Source: Luteimonas wenzhouensis
GTDB taxonomy: Bacteria; Pseudomonadota; Gammaproteobacteria; Xanthomonadales; Xanthomonadaceae
Assembly: GCF_007859305.1 (NCBI RefSeq)
Contig: NZ_VOHE01000004.1
Location: forward strand, 149,232-213,231
Length of the DNA: 64,000 nt
Direction: 5' to 3'
In this document: positions 35,767-45,446 of the stretch, piece after piece
Layout of the letters: each line of letters begins with the position of its first letter
How positions within the stretch are numbered: the first letter of the stretch is position 1
Position numbers and translations under genes: made by a program
Notes under the pieces: generated by a model
What the model was told of the DNA's origin: nothing
The model's input: the letters and a program-made list of their open reading frames with translations, nothing else
Database searches by the model: none

Positions 35767-35772
35767 AGTCTA
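35767..35772 (-). promoter_or_regulatory. -10 element, leaderless start of prmA
   Basis: TAGACT on the minus strand is followed by GCCGCG and then the ATG at 35760. It is back to back with the plus-strand TATACT at 35810. Confidence 0.5.
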
Positions 35773-35809
35773 GCGCCGTGCGCGCACGCAAGCGCGAAAA
35801 GGCATCCCG

Positions 35810-35815
35810 TATACT
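35810..35815 (+). promoter_or_regulatory. -10 element of the glycosyltransferase gene
   Basis: TATACT at 35810-35815, about 60 bases before the ATG at 35875, differs from consensus by one base. No convincing -35 is seen. Confidence 0.4.
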
Positions 35816-35874
35816 GGCGCGCCACGCGTCGGGACCGGCGAGGTACCGCGCCCTTCCGACGACGAGCCGACCCG

Positions 35875-38571
35875 ATGCGCGAAGACGCCCCGATGCCGGC
35901 AGGCGAGTCCCGATGGTTCGAATCCGGCTGGTACCGGATGTCCATCGCATCGTCCCCGCCGGATGCCGCTTCCCTCGTGCTGCGCCGCGACGAGCCCGGC
36001 GCGCGGGTACAGCGCTACCCGATGCTGGCCACCGGCGATGGCGCCGAAGGCATCGTCGCGATCGCGCAAGGCCACTGGACGGTGGCGGCCGCCGCGCCCG
36101 GCGTGGACGTGCGCTGCGAGGCGCTCGACCGCGGCGCCGCACTGCGCGCGATGTGGAGGGTGGTGGCCGGTGCCGGTGCCGCGTCGCGGTTGGCGGCGGC
36201 ATGGCGGTTGCTGCGCGCCCTGCCGCGCGGGCCACGCGGCGTGGCCGAGGCGCTGGTCGCGGCCTACCAGCGCGAACTGCTGTTGCGCGCCGGATCGCGC
36301 GCCGGCGCGCAGGTGGTGCGCTACCGCCGCGCGCCCTGGCCCGCGCGCGCCGAACCGGCATTGCTGGCGCCCGGCAGGGCCGATGCGCCGGCCGCGCCGG
36401 GGGCGGTCGACGCCGCGGACCTGGGCCTGGCGCGGGTGCCCGACTGGCTGCCGATCGAGGCGGGCTGGTACCTGCTGGACCTGGACTGCCGCGCCGCCGA
36501 CGGCCAGGTGCATTCGCTGCTGCTGCAGCCCGACCGCGGCCACGGGCCGGCGCCCGACCGGGGCCTGGTGCTGCCGGACGCGGCCGGCAGCGGCCGCCAG
36601 CGGCTGCTGCTGGTGCTCGACGCGCCGGCGCGCGGGCTGTGGCTGCGCACGGCGTGGCGCAACACGCAGCTGCAGGTGCAGGCGTTCTCGCTGGTCCGGG
36701 TCGGGCGGCTGCGCGCGCTGCGGGAACTGCTACGCGGCTGTGCCGCACGCACCGGCGGGTCGTGGTGGACGCACGCCGCGGGCTTCGCGGGCCAGGTACG
36801 GGCACAGGGCGTAGCGACGGCCGCCGGCGCCCTGCTGCGCCGCTACAACGAACTGCACGGGATCGGGATGGATCCCTACGCGGCCTGGGTGCGCTGCTTC
36901 GACACCCCGGGGCCGGCCGAACTGGCGCGGATGCGCGAACGCGCCGCGGCGCTGGGGCAGGGGCCCACCTTCTCGGTCCTGGTGCCGGTCTACAACACCC
37001 CCGAACGCTGGCTGCGGCGCTGCATCGACAGCGTGCGCGCGCAGGCCTACCCGCACTGGCAGCTGTGCATCGCCGACGATGCTTCGCCGGACCCGGCGGT
37101 GGCCCGGGTGCTGGAGGAGTACGCCGCGCTCGACCCGCGCATCCAGGTGGTCCGGCGCGAGCGCAACGGACACATCGCGCGCGCGTCCAATACCGCGTTG
37201 GAGATGGCGACCGGCGAGTTCGTCGCGCTGCTCGACCACGACGACGAGCTGCGCCCGAACGCCCTGCTGGAGATGGCAGAGGCGATCGTGGCCGACCCGG
37301 GACTGGAACTGCTGTACTCGGACGAGGACAAGCTCGACGCCCACGGCCGCCGCTTCGATCCCTATTTCAAGCCGGACTGGAACCCGGACCTGCTGCGCAG
37401 CCAGAACTACGTCTGCCACCTGACCGTGGTCCGCACCGCCCGGGTGCGCGCGGTGGGCGGCTTCCGCCCGGGGTTCGAGGGCAGCCAGGACCACGACCTG
37501 GTCCTGCGCTGCAGCGAAGGGCTCGAGCCCGCGCGCATCCGCCACCTGCCCAGGGTGCTCTACCACTGGCGCGCCATCGAGGGCTCGACCGCACTCACAC
37601 GCGAGGCCAAGGACTACGCCGGCGCCGCCGGCGCGCGTGCGGTCGACGAGCATCTCGCGCGCTGCCACCCCGGCGCCCGCGCCAGCGAACTGTCCCACGG
37701 CCACTACCGGGTGCACTGGCCGCTGCCCGATCCCGCGCCGCGGGTCAGCCTGCTGGTGCCCACCCGCGACCGCGCCGACCTGCTGCGCACCTGCGTGGAG
37801 AGCCTGCTCGCGCGCACCGATTACCCCGACTTCGAGGTGGTGGTGGTCGACAACGGCTCGACCGAGCCCGACGCCCTGGCCTGCCTGGACGAACTGGGTC
37901 GCCGCGACCGTGTGCGCGTGCTGCGGTACGACGCCCCGTTCAACTATTCGGCGATCAACAACTGGGCCGCCGCGCAGTGCGATGGCGAGGTGCTGGGCCT
38001 GGTCAACAACGACATCGAGGTGATCACCCCCGGCTGGCTGCGGGAGATGGTGTCGCACGCGGTGCGCCCGGAGATCGGCGCGGTCGGCGCGATGCTGTAC
38101 TACCCGGACGACCGCATCCAGCACGCCGGCGTGGTGCTGGGCATCCACGGCGTGGCCGCGCACGTGTATTGCGGCATGCCGCGTGGCTATCCCGGCCACG
38201 GCGGGCGGGCGCGCGTGGCCCAGCAGCTGTCGGCGGTCACCGCCGCCTGCATGGTGGTGCGGCGCGAGGTGTTCGAGCGCGTGGGCGGGCTCGACGAGTC
38301 GCTCCAGGTCGCCTTCAACGACATCGACTTCTGCCTGCGCGTGCGCCAGGCCGGCTACCGCAACCTGTGGACCCCGTTCGCCGAGCTCTACCACCACGAG
38401 TCGGCCTCGCGCGGGACCGAGGACAGCCCCGGGAAGCGCGCCCGCTTTGCCGGCGAGGTCGAGGCCATGCTGCGCCGCTGGGGCCCCTTGCTGCAGGCCG
38501 ACCCGGCCTGGAACCCCAACCTGTCGCTGTCGAGCCTCAACGCCGACTACGCCTTCCCCCCGCGCGGCTGA
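35875..38571 (+). CDS. Large protein with two tandem GT2 glycosyltransferase domains
   Basis: An 898-residue protein without obvious membrane helices. Residues 1-about 350 are unlike a known domain to me. The first GT-A domain starts at 364 (FSVLVPVYNTPERWLRRCIDSV) and carries the DxD-type DHDDEL near 454. The second starts at 623 (RVSLLVPTRDRADLLRTCVESL), has NND at 711-713 and the C-terminal FNDIDFCLRVRQAG. Such tandem GT2 proteins usually build O-antigen or other surface glycans. ATG 35875 was taken as the start; an ATG six codons on is possible, and neither has a clear ribosome binding site. It stands alone, outside any polysaccharide cluster. Confidence 0.88.
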   Translation: MREDAPMPAGESRWFESGWYRMSIASSPPDAASLVLRRDEPGARVQRYPMLATGDGAEGIVAIAQGHWTVAAAAPGVDVRCEALDRGAALRAMWRVVAGAGAASRLAAAWRLLRALPRGPRGVAEALVAAYQRELLLRAGSRAGAQVVRYRRAPWPARAEPALLAPGRADAPAAPGAVDAADLGLARVPDWLPIEAGWYLLDLDCRAADGQVHSLLLQPDRGHGPAPDRGLVLPDAAGSGRQRLLLVLDAPARGLWLRTAWRNTQLQVQAFSLVRVGRLRALRELLRGCAARTGGSWWTHAAGFAGQVRAQGVATAAGALLRRYNELHGIGMDPYAAWVRCFDTPGPAELARMRERAAALGQGPTFSVLVPVYNTPERWLRRCIDSVRAQAYPHWQLCIADDASPDPAVARVLEEYAALDPRIQVVRRERNGHIARASNTALEMATGEFVALLDHDDELRPNALLEMAEAIVADPGLELLYSDEDKLDAHGRRFDPYFKPDWNPDLLRSQNYVCHLTVVRTARVRAVGGFRPGFEGSQDHDLVLRCSEGLEPARIRHLPRVLYHWRAIEGSTALTREAKDYAGAAGARAVDEHLARCHPGARASELSHGHYRVHWPLPDPAPRVSLLVPTRDRADLLRTCVESLLARTDYPDFEVVVVDNGSTEPDALACLDELGRRDRVRVLRYDAPFNYSAINNWAAAQCDGEVLGLVNNDIEVITPGWLREMVSHAVRPEIGAVGAMLYYPDDRIQHAGVVLGIHGVAAHVYCGMPRGYPGHGGRARVAQQLSAVTAACMVVRREVFERVGGLDESLQVAFNDIDFCLRVRQAGYRNLWTPFAELYHHESASRGTEDSPGKRARFAGEVEAMLRRWGPLLQADPAWNPNLSLSSLNADYAFPPRG

Positions 38572-38654
38572 GCCCGCGCCCCCGGGCGCCTGCGCGACGG
38601 CGGCGCGGAAAGCAGCATTGCGCGCCGGTTGATCCGGTTTTTACCCGGCGCTGG

Positions 38655-38660
38655 CACAAT
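38655..38660 (+). promoter_or_regulatory. Candidate -10 of sodA
   Basis: CACAAT, 33 bases before the GTG start. TTGATC at 38629-38634 could serve as -35, but the 20-base spacer is long. Confidence 0.35.
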
Positions 38661-38692
38661 AGCACGGACCCCTGAACCGAATGGAGATCGCC

Positions 38693-39319
<627 letters not shown>

Positions 39320-39346
39320 CCGGCGGGTTCCGCCGCCAGCCACGCG

Positions 39347-39368
39347 ACGGGCCGCGCAAGCGGCCCGT
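39347..39368 (+). terminator. Hairpin terminator after sodA
   Basis: A 9-bp perfect stem ACGGGCCGC / GCGGCCCGT closes a GCAA tetraloop 27 bases after the sodA stop. It is followed by TCCGTGTCC, which is only weakly T-rich. Confidence 0.6.
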
Positions 39369-39483
39369 TCCGTGTCCGGCCGCCGCGTCCGCGGCAGGTC
39401 CGCCGGCGTCGCGGCGGGCGGGCGGCGGGGCCGGCATACGGCCCGGCACCGGACCGTCACGGTGGCCGCCTTCGGGGCGGGGC

Positions 39484-39489
39484 TAGAAT
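39484..39489 (+). promoter_or_regulatory. -10 element, leaderless start of algH
   Basis: TAGAAT is followed by GGCCCC and the ATG at 39496, a gap of exactly six bases. Confidence 0.55.
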
Positions 39490-39495
39490 GGCCCC

Positions 39496-40059
39496 ATGTC
39501 GATGCCGTCTTCCTTCGCCAACCAGCTGCTGGTCGCGTTGCCCACCCTGGCCGACCCGGGCTTCGCGCGCTCGGTTGCACTGATCTGCCAGCACGACGAC
39601 GACGGCGCGATGGGGGTGGTGGTGAACCGCGCCTCGGAATACACGCTGGGCGAGGTGCTGCGGCAGATGGACATTCCCTGCGAGGATCCCGCGCTGCTCG
39701 AGCAACGGGTGCTGGCCGGCGGGCCGGTGCATCCCGAGCGCGGCTTCGTGGTCCACGACGGCGCGCGGCCCTGGGATTCCTCGCTGGAGGTCGCCGACGG
39801 ACTGTGGGTCACCACGTCGCGCGACATCCTCGAGGCGCTGGCCGGGGGCGACGGGCCGGAACATGCCGCCGTCGCGCTCGGCTGCGCGGGCTGGGGCGCG
39901 GGCCAGCTGGAATACGAGATCGGCGAGAACAGCTGGCTCACCGCGCCGGTGCGCCGCGAGATCCTGTTCTCGCTGCCGCTCGACCAGCGCTGGCAGGCCG
40001 CCGCTGGCGGCATCGGCGTGGACATGATGCGCATGGCCGGGCACGTGGGCCACGCATGA
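39496..40059 (+). CDS. algH: YqgE/AlgH family protein (UPF0301)
   Basis: A 187-residue cytoplasmic protein. [51 protein letters not shown] and the C-terminal FSLPLDQRW are hallmarks of YqgE/AlgH. It was named for effects on alginate regulation in Pseudomonas; the molecular role is unclear. The ATG at 39496 follows TAGAAT by six bases with no ribosome binding site. The stop overlaps the ruvX start by four bases (ATGA), so the pair is translationally coupled. Confidence 0.94.
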   Translation: MSMPSSFANQLLVALPTLADPGFARSVALICQHDDDGAMGVVVNRASEYTLGEVLRQMDIPCEDPALLEQRVLAGGPVHPERGFVVHDGARPWDSSLEVADGLWVTTSRDILEALAGGDGPEHAAVALGCAGWGAGQLEYEIGENSWLTAPVRREILFSLPLDQRWQAAAGGIGVDMMRMAGHVGHA

Positions 40060-40517
40060 GCGCCGGCGCGATCCGCGCCGACGGCACGGTGCTGGGTTTC
40101 GACGTGGGCGCGCGCCGGATCGGGGTGGCGATCGGCAGCCCGTACGGCGCCGGCGCACGTGCGCTGGCGGTGGTGGACGTGCACGACGGGCGCGTCGACT
40201 GGCCGGCGATCGACCGCCTGCATCGCGAGTGGCGTCCGGAGGCGATGGTGGTCGGCGACCCGATGACGCTCGACGGCGGCGACCAGCCGATCCGCGCCCG
40301 CGCCCGCGCGTTCGCGGCCGAACTCAAGGCGCGCTACCGGCTGCCGGTGGCGATGGTGGACGAGCGCAGCAGCTCGATCGAGGCGGCGCAGCGCTTCGCT
40401 GCCGAGCGCGCCGAAGGCCGCCGCCGACGCCGCGACGCCGCGGCGCTGGACGCGGTGGCCGCGGCGGTGATCGTCGAGCGCTGGTTCGCCGCCCCCGGGG
40501 ACGCGACCCTGCTCTAG
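40056..40517 (+). CDS. ruvX: Putative pre-16S rRNA nuclease / Holliday junction resolvase-like YqgF
   Basis: A 153-residue RNase H-fold protein. [14 protein letters not shown] holds the first catalytic Asp, [12 protein letters not shown] the second region, [10 protein letters not shown] the Glu, and [15 protein letters not shown] the closing Asp pair. YqgF matures the 5' end of 16S rRNA in E. coli. ATG 40056 overlaps the algH stop as ATGA. The two genes are adjacent in many gammaproteobacteria. The next gene, pyrB, appears to have its own promoter. Confidence 0.93.
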   Translation: MSAGAIRADGTVLGFDVGARRIGVAIGSPYGAGARALAVVDVHDGRVDWPAIDRLHREWRPEAMVVGDPMTLDGGDQPIRARARAFAAELKARYRLPVAMVDERSSSIEAAQRFAAERAEGRRRRRDAAALDAVAAAVIVERWFAAPGDATLL

Positions 40518-40579
40518 CGGCCGCCGGTCCGGCCCGGCCGGACGCCGCGCCAGGATGCGTCGGAGGGCACCGGATGCGG

Positions 40580-40585
40580 GACAAT
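40580..40585 (+). promoter_or_regulatory. -10 element, leaderless start of pyrB
   Basis: GACAAT, then AGCCCC, then ATG at 40592: the same six-base gap as at algH and ampE. No pyrimidine attenuator or leader peptide is seen. Confidence 0.5.
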
Positions 40586-40591
40586 AGCCCC

Positions 40592-41533
40592 ATGACCATC
40601 CAGACCGACGCCGACGGCCGCCTCGTCCACCTGCTCACCCTGGAAGGCCTGCCGCGCGAGGCGCTGCAGGCGCTGCTCGATCGCGCCGAGGCCTTCGCCG
40701 CCGGCGGCGACGCGCGCCAGTCCCTGGCGGGCATCGCGGTGTGCACCCTGTTCTTCGAACCGTCCACCCGCACCCGGCTGAGCTTCCAGCGTGCCTGCCA
40801 GCGCCTGGGCGCGGACGTGCTCGGCTTCGATGCTGCCAGTTCCTCGACCACCAAGGGTGAGACCGCGCGCGACACCTTGCGCACCATCGAAGCGATGGGC
40901 GTGCGCGGTTTCGTGGTCCGGCACTCGGGCGACGGCGCGGTCGCCGCGCTCGCTGCCGCCGCCGCGCCGGGTACCGTGCTGGTCAATGCCGGCGACGGCC
41001 GCAACGCGCACCCGACCCAGGGCCTGCTGGACATGCTCACCCTGCGCCAGGCGCTCGGACATGACTTCGGCGGGCGCAGCTTCCTCATCGTCGGCGACGT
41101 CCTGCACTCGCGCGTGGCGCGCTCGGACCTGCATGCGCTGCGGACCCTGGGCGCCGGCCGGATCCGCGTGTGCGGACCGCCGCGCCTGCTGCCCGGCGAG
41201 GACGTCCTCGCCGGCTGCGAGGTCTTCCACGAGCTCGATGCCGCGCTCGAGGGCGTGGACGCGGTGATGATGCTGCGGCTGCAGCGCGAGCGGATGGAGG
41301 AGGGCCTGGTCGGCTCGCTCGAGGACTACCACCGCGACTACGGCCTGACCGCCGCGCGCCTGCGCCGCGCCGCGCCCGGGGCGGTGGTGCTGCACCCGGG
41401 GCCGATGAACCGCGGCGTGGAGATCAGCGACGAGGTTGCCGACGGGCCGCAGTCGCTGGTGCTGCGCCAGGTCGCCAACGGCGTCGCGGTGCGCATGGCG
41501 GTGCTCGAGCGCCTGCTCGGCGGGCGCGGTTGA
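40592..41533 (+). CDS. pyrB: Aspartate carbamoyltransferase catalytic chain
   Basis: Joins carbamoyl phosphate and aspartate, the committed step of pyrimidine synthesis. The 313 residues show the carbamoyl-phosphate site FFEPSTRTRLSFQ, SSSTTKGET, the HPTQ loop (NAHPTQGLLDMLTL), and the aspartate-domain MMLRLQRER and HPGPMNRGVEI. No pyrI regulatory chain and no pyrC-like pseudo-subunit follow. ATG 40592 lies six bases after GACAAT. Confidence 0.96.
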   Translation: MTIQTDADGRLVHLLTLEGLPREALQALLDRAEAFAAGGDARQSLAGIAVCTLFFEPSTRTRLSFQRACQRLGADVLGFDAASSSTTKGETARDTLRTIEAMGVRGFVVRHSGDGAVAALAAAAAPGTVLVNAGDGRNAHPTQGLLDMLTLRQALGHDFGGRSFLIVGDVLHSRVARSDLHALRTLGAGRIRVCGPPRLLPGEDVLAGCEVFHELDAALEGVDAVMMLRLQRERMEEGLVGSLEDYHRDYGLTAARLRRAAPGAVVLHPGPMNRGVEISDEVADGPQSLVLRQVANGVAVRMAVLERLLGGRG

Positions 41534-41561
41534 GCGCGCGGGTGCCGCCGCGCGGGCCGGC

Positions 41562-42980
41562 ATGGACCTGACTCCGTCTGCCGCAGGCCACGCCGGTCCC
41601 ACCCGCGCCGACCGGCTCGCGCTGGGGATCCTGCTCGCGGCGATGCCGTTGCTGTGGCTGCCCGCGGCGTGGACGCCGTTCTGGGGCGACGACTACCACT
41701 ACCTGTCGGGCGCGCACCTGGCCAACGAGGCCGGGACCCCGTGGCTCACGACCTTCTGGCCGGAGCAGCCGCTGTACTTCTGGCGCCCGCTGTCGCAGGA
41801 GGCCTGGTGGCGCGTGGTGGAGGGCGTGCTGGGCGGCGACGTCCGCCTGGCGCATGCGGCGCTGCTCGTGTTCCACGCCCTGGCCGCGATCGCGGTGGGG
41901 CTGCTGGCCCGGACGCTGGCACGGGCCTGCGCCTGGCGCGACGCCGGCACCATCGCCGCGCTGGCCGCGATGCTCTACGGCGTGCTGGCCCTGCACCTGC
42001 TCCCGGTGCATTGGGTGGCCGCGGCGAACAGCCCGCTGCTGGTGCTGTTCTCCGCGCTGGCGATGGCCGCCTGGCTCGCCGCCGGCCAGGCGGCAGGCGC
42101 GCGGCAGGCGCTGCTGGCCGTGGCGACGCCACCGCTGCTGGCGCTGGCGCTGCTGAGCAAGGAGTCGGCGGTCCTTGCCCCGGTGCTGATGGTGGTGCTC
42201 TCGATCTTCGCCGGGCGCAGGCCCGGGCGCGCCCAGGTCCTGGCATGGGTCGCCTGCCTGGCGGTGGCGGCGGCCTGGCTCGCGCTGCGGGCCCGGGCCA
42301 CCGGCGCTCCCGCGCCGGAGTATGCCTACGCCTTCGGCGGCAACCTGGTCCGCAATACCGCGTCGCTGTGCGCGTGGCTGCTGAACGTGCCGCGCGAGGC
42401 GCTGCGCATGCTGGCCACCGGCGCCACCGCCGCGGGCGCCGCGTGGGCCGCCGCGGCGGCGCTGCCGGTGCTGGTGGGACTGGGGCTTGCGGTCCGGGGC
42501 GGCGTGTCGCGGCTCGCGCCGCGGCAGTGGCTGCTGCTGCCGGTCGCCGTGGGCATCGCCTACGCGCCCTACCTGCCCCTGCAGTGGAACAGCTACGCCT
42601 ACTACGCCGCGGTGGCCGCGATCGTGCCGGCGATCGCCCTGGCGCGCCTGCTGGCGGGCCGCCGGGTCGCGCCCGTCGTGGCACTGCTGCTGGCGGTCTC
42701 GTCGGCGATCGCGGTCGAAGGCACGCGCCGGCTCGACCACCCGGGGCTGCTCGGCCGGGCGCGCTGGGCGGAGTCCACGCTGCGCGAACTCGAGCGCCAG
42801 TCGCCGCGTCCGCCGCTGTCGGTGGTGGTCGAGGACGAGCAGCGCTTCTACGCGATCGGCGGTGCCGGACTGGCGTGGCGGCTGGGCCTCGCGCCCGGGG
42901 ACGTGCGACGGGTCGCCGCCTGCCCGCAGGAAGGCGCCTGCCTGCAGGTCCGCGCCGACGGAAGCTGGCGCCTGGACTAG
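41562..42980 (+). CDS. Polytopic membrane protein, probable GT-C-type glycosyltransferase
   Basis: A 472-residue inner-membrane protein with about ten helices. The acidic loop PFWGDDYHYLSGAHLANE after the first helix resembles the Asp-containing first periplasmic loop of GT-C lipid-linked sugar transferases; SKESAVLAP and the C-terminal soluble domain fit such proteins. The sugar and acceptor are unknown. ATG 41562 starts 28 bases after pyrB, without a strong ribosome binding site. No link to pyrimidine synthesis is apparent. Confidence 0.72.
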   Translation: MDLTPSAAGHAGPTRADRLALGILLAAMPLLWLPAAWTPFWGDDYHYLSGAHLANEAGTPWLTTFWPEQPLYFWRPLSQEAWWRVVEGVLGGDVRLAHAALLVFHALAAIAVGLLARTLARACAWRDAGTIAALAAMLYGVLALHLLPVHWVAAANSPLLVLFSALAMAAWLAAGQAAGARQALLAVATPPLLALALLSKESAVLAPVLMVVLSIFAGRRPGRAQVLAWVACLAVAAAWLALRARATGAPAPEYAYAFGGNLVRNTASLCAWLLNVPREALRMLATGATAAGAAWAAAAALPVLVGLGLAVRGGVSRLAPRQWLLLPVAVGIAYAPYLPLQWNSYAYYAAVAAIVPAIALARLLAGRRVAPVVALLLAVSSAIAVEGTRRLDHPGLLGRARWAESTLRELERQSPRPPLSVVVEDEQRFYAIGGAGLAWRLGLAPGDVRRVAACPQEGACLQVRADGSWRLD

Positions 42981-43038
42981 CGCACGCCGGAGGCCCGCGG
43001 CCCGGTCCGGGGCCGGGAACGCGAACGCCGGGAACGGG

Positions 43039-43848
43039 TCAGCGCTGCCCGGTCGCGCCCGGTCGCACCTGCGCGAACAGCCAGTCCCACAGCTGCGGGG
43101 TGGCATAGGCCGGGTCCCAGCTGTTGTGGTCGGCGTCGGGGAACTCGGTGTAACGGGCGTCGCGCGCGCCGGCGGCGCGGAAGGCGGCGTCGAGCCGGCG
43201 CGAATACTCGACCGGGACCGCGCCGTCGCGCGCGCCGTGGAAGATCCACACCGGGAGATCGCGCAACCGCTGCGCCACCGCCGCGTATGGATCGTCCTCG
43301 CCCTCCAGGCCGCCGACCGCCATCGACGGTCGCCGCGGATGCAACAGGCCGCCGCACACCGGCACCAGCGCGGCGAAGCGGCCGGGCTGGCGCAGCGCCA
43401 GGTCCCAGGCGCCATAGCCGCCCATCGACAGGCCGGTAAGGTAGGTACGGTCGGGGTCGCCGCCGAATTCGCGCGTGGCCGCCTCGAGCTGGGCGGTGAC
43501 GACCTCGGCCAGCTGGTTCCACTCCGCGCCCTCCGGCGCCTGCGGGAACACCACGATCGCGGGGAAGCGCGCGGCCTCGGCGCGCACGCGCGGGCCCAGC
43601 CCGACCTCGAGCTGGCTGCGATTGTCGTCGCCGCGCTCGCCCGAGCCGTGCAGGAACAGCACCACCGGCGCCTTGCCGGGCGTGGCCGCGCGCGCCGGCA
43701 CGAAGACCTGGTAGCGATGCGGACGGCCCTCGAGCACGATCTCGCGTTCGACGAAGGTGCCGGTGTCCTGGCGCTGCGGGGCGGAGCTGCAGGCGGCGAG
43801 CACCATCGCGGCGAGTGCGAGGGCGGGCAGTTGCAGGGACATGCTCAT
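43039..43848 (-). CDS. Lipoprotein alpha/beta-hydrolase (PHB-depolymerase/esterase-like)
   Basis: A 269-residue exported enzyme. The signal peptide ends in the lipobox LAAC. The body shows the oxyanion region FLHGSGERGDD, nucleophile GLSMGG (GxSxG), acid within HGARDGAVPV and the final DADHNSW histidine. This matches esterases annotated as carboxylesterase or phospholipase-like. The substrate is unknown. The start at 43848 has GAGGT seven bases upstream; longer frames to 43896 lack that. It converges with the preceding membrane protein gene. Confidence 0.88.
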   Translation of the reverse strand: MSMSLQLPALALAAMVLAACSSAPQRQDTGTFVEREIVLEGRPHRYQVFVPARAATPGKAPVVLFLHGSGERGDDNRSQLEVGLGPRVRAEAARFPAIVVFPQAPEGAEWNQLAEVVTAQLEAATREFGGDPDRTYLTGLSMGGYGAWDLALRQPGRFAALVPVCGGLLHPRRPSMAVGGLEGEDDPYAAVAQRLRDLPVWIFHGARDGAVPVEYSRRLDAAFRAAGARDARYTEFPDADHNSWDPAYATPQLWDWLFAQVRPGATGQR

Positions 43849-43938
43849 GCGGACCTCGTGGCGTGAGGGAACGATTGCCGACCATACCGTGCGCACGGCG
43901 GCGGGGGTACCGCCCGCGCCGCGGCGGCCGGCGCGCGG

Positions 43939-45300
43939 TCAGTGCAGCAGGATGATCGTGGCCAGGCCCAGGAAGCTGAAGAAGCCCATCACGTCAGTGA
44001 TCGCGGTCACCGCCACCGTGCCGGCCACCGCGGGATCGATGTGCAGGCGCTTGAGCAGTAGCGGCAGCAGCACGCCGGCCAGTGCCGCCGAGCAGAAGTT
44101 GAGCACCAGGGCGGCGGCGATCACCGTCGACAGCAGCCATGAGCCGAACCACAGCAGCGCCACCGCGCCGACCAGGATCCCGATCAGCAGGCCGTTGATC
44201 AGCGCCACGCGCAGTTCCTTCCACAGCAGGATCCCGGCGTTGCTCTGGCCCACCTGTCCCAGGGCGATGCCGCGCACCATCAGCGTCAGCACCTGGACCG
44301 CGGCGTTGCCGCCGATGCCAGCGACGATCGGCATCAGCACCGCCAGGGCCACGATCTTCTCGATCGTGGCCTCGAACTGGCCAATTACCAGGGACGCCAG
44401 GAAGGCGGTGAGCAGGTTGATCCCCAGCCACACCACGCGCCCGCGCACCGCGCGCCGGATCGGCGAGAACAGGTCCTCGTCCTCGTCCAGGCCGGCCGCG
44501 CCCAGGGCCTGGTGCTCGGCCCGCTCGCGGATGATGTCGACCACGTCGTCGATGGTGATGCGCCCGAGCAGCACGTTGCCGTCGTCGACCACCGGCGCCG
44601 ACACCCAGTCGTTGTCGGAGAACTGGCGCGCGACCTCCTGCGCCGGAGTGTCGACGTGCAGCGACTCGAGCTCGTCGTCGATCAGCTGGTTGATCGGCGT
44701 GGCCGGGTCGCGCGTCACCAGGTCCTGCAGCGCCACCCAACCGATCAGCTGGTGGCGGCGGTTGACCACGTACAGGTGGTCGGTGTGCTCGGGCAGCTCG
44801 CCGCGCAGGCGCAGGAAGCGCAGCACCACGTCGACCGTGGTGTCGGCGCGCACCGTCACCACCTCCGGGTTCATCAGGCGGCCGGCGGTATCCTCGGCAT
44901 AGGACAGGACCTTCTCGAGCCGCTCGCGGTTCTCGCGGTCCATCGACAGCAGCAGCTGGTCGATCACCGCGTCGGGCAGGTCCTCGACCAGGTCGGCCAG
45001 GTCGTCGATGTCGAGGTCCTCGACCGCGGCGACCAGCTCGTCCTGGTCCATGTCCGCGATCAGGCTCTCACGCACCTCGTCGCCGACGTGGACCAGCACC
45101 TCGCCGTCGTCGGCGGGGTCGACCAGGCCCCACACCACCATGCGCTTGTCGGGCGGCAGCGATTCGAGCAGGTTTCCGATCTCGGCCGGCGCCAGGGTGT
45201 GGACCATGCGCCGGACCGGGCCCAGCCGGCCGCTGTCGAGCGCGTCCGAAAGCAGGCGCAGTTGGCGCGCGGTCTTGTCGTGGCGGACGGCTTCGGCCAT
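43939..45300 (-). CDS. mgtE: Magnesium transporter MgtE
   Basis: A 453-residue Mg2+ channel. The N-terminal superhelical domain is at about 20-130 (GNLLESLPPDKR, LVEDLPDAVIDQLL), followed by two CBS domains at 140-260 that gate the pore by binding Mg2+. The five-helix membrane domain contains MPIVAGIGGNAAVQVLTLMVRG and the closing DPAVAGTVAVTAITDVMGF. The ATG at 45300 is the start. A GATAAT hexamer at 45371-45376 suggests its own promoter in the 146-base gap after ptsI, so it may be only partly read from the pts operon. Confidence 0.96.
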   Translation of the reverse strand: MAEAVRHDKTARQLRLLSDALDSGRLGPVRRMVHTLAPAEIGNLLESLPPDKRMVVWGLVDPADDGEVLVHVGDEVRESLIADMDQDELVAAVEDLDIDDLADLVEDLPDAVIDQLLLSMDRENRERLEKVLSYAEDTAGRLMNPEVVTVRADTTVDVVLRFLRLRGELPEHTDHLYVVNRRHQLIGWVALQDLVTRDPATPINQLIDDELESLHVDTPAQEVARQFSDNDWVSAPVVDDGNVLLGRITIDDVVDIIRERAEHQALGAAGLDEDEDLFSPIRRAVRGRVVWLGINLLTAFLASLVIGQFEATIEKIVALAVLMPIVAGIGGNAAVQVLTLMVRGIALGQVGQSNAGILLWKELRVALINGLLIGILVGAVALLWFGSWLLSTVIAAALVLNFCSAALAGVLLPLLLKRLHIDPAVAGTVAVTAITDVMGFFSFLGLATIILLH

Positions 45301-45370
45301 GCGCGGCGGCTCCGGCGTTGCGAGGGCGTGGCGCGCGGCGTTGCGCGGCCGGTCATGCGTTCATGGGCGC

Positions 45371-45376
45371 ATTATC
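45371..45376 (-). promoter_or_regulatory. Candidate -10 of mgtE
   Basis: GATAAT on the minus strand, followed by GCGCCC and an ATG that opens only Met-Asn-Ala-stop. The mgtE start is 64 bases further on and out of that frame, so the leader may carry a trivial three-codon reading frame. No M-box riboswitch is recognised. Confidence 0.4.
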
Positions 45377-45446
45377 CCCCGTGGCCGCCGCGGTTGCCCA
45401 GCCTCGCGGGCTTCGTCGCCGGCGATCGGTCGCGACCGGTGGGTCG

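Noticed and set aside
45060-45364. Short frames in the mgtE leader, including Met-Asn-Ala-stop after GATAAT
   Set aside because: Too short to be a meaningful leader peptide, and no attenuator-like hairpin pair accompanies it.
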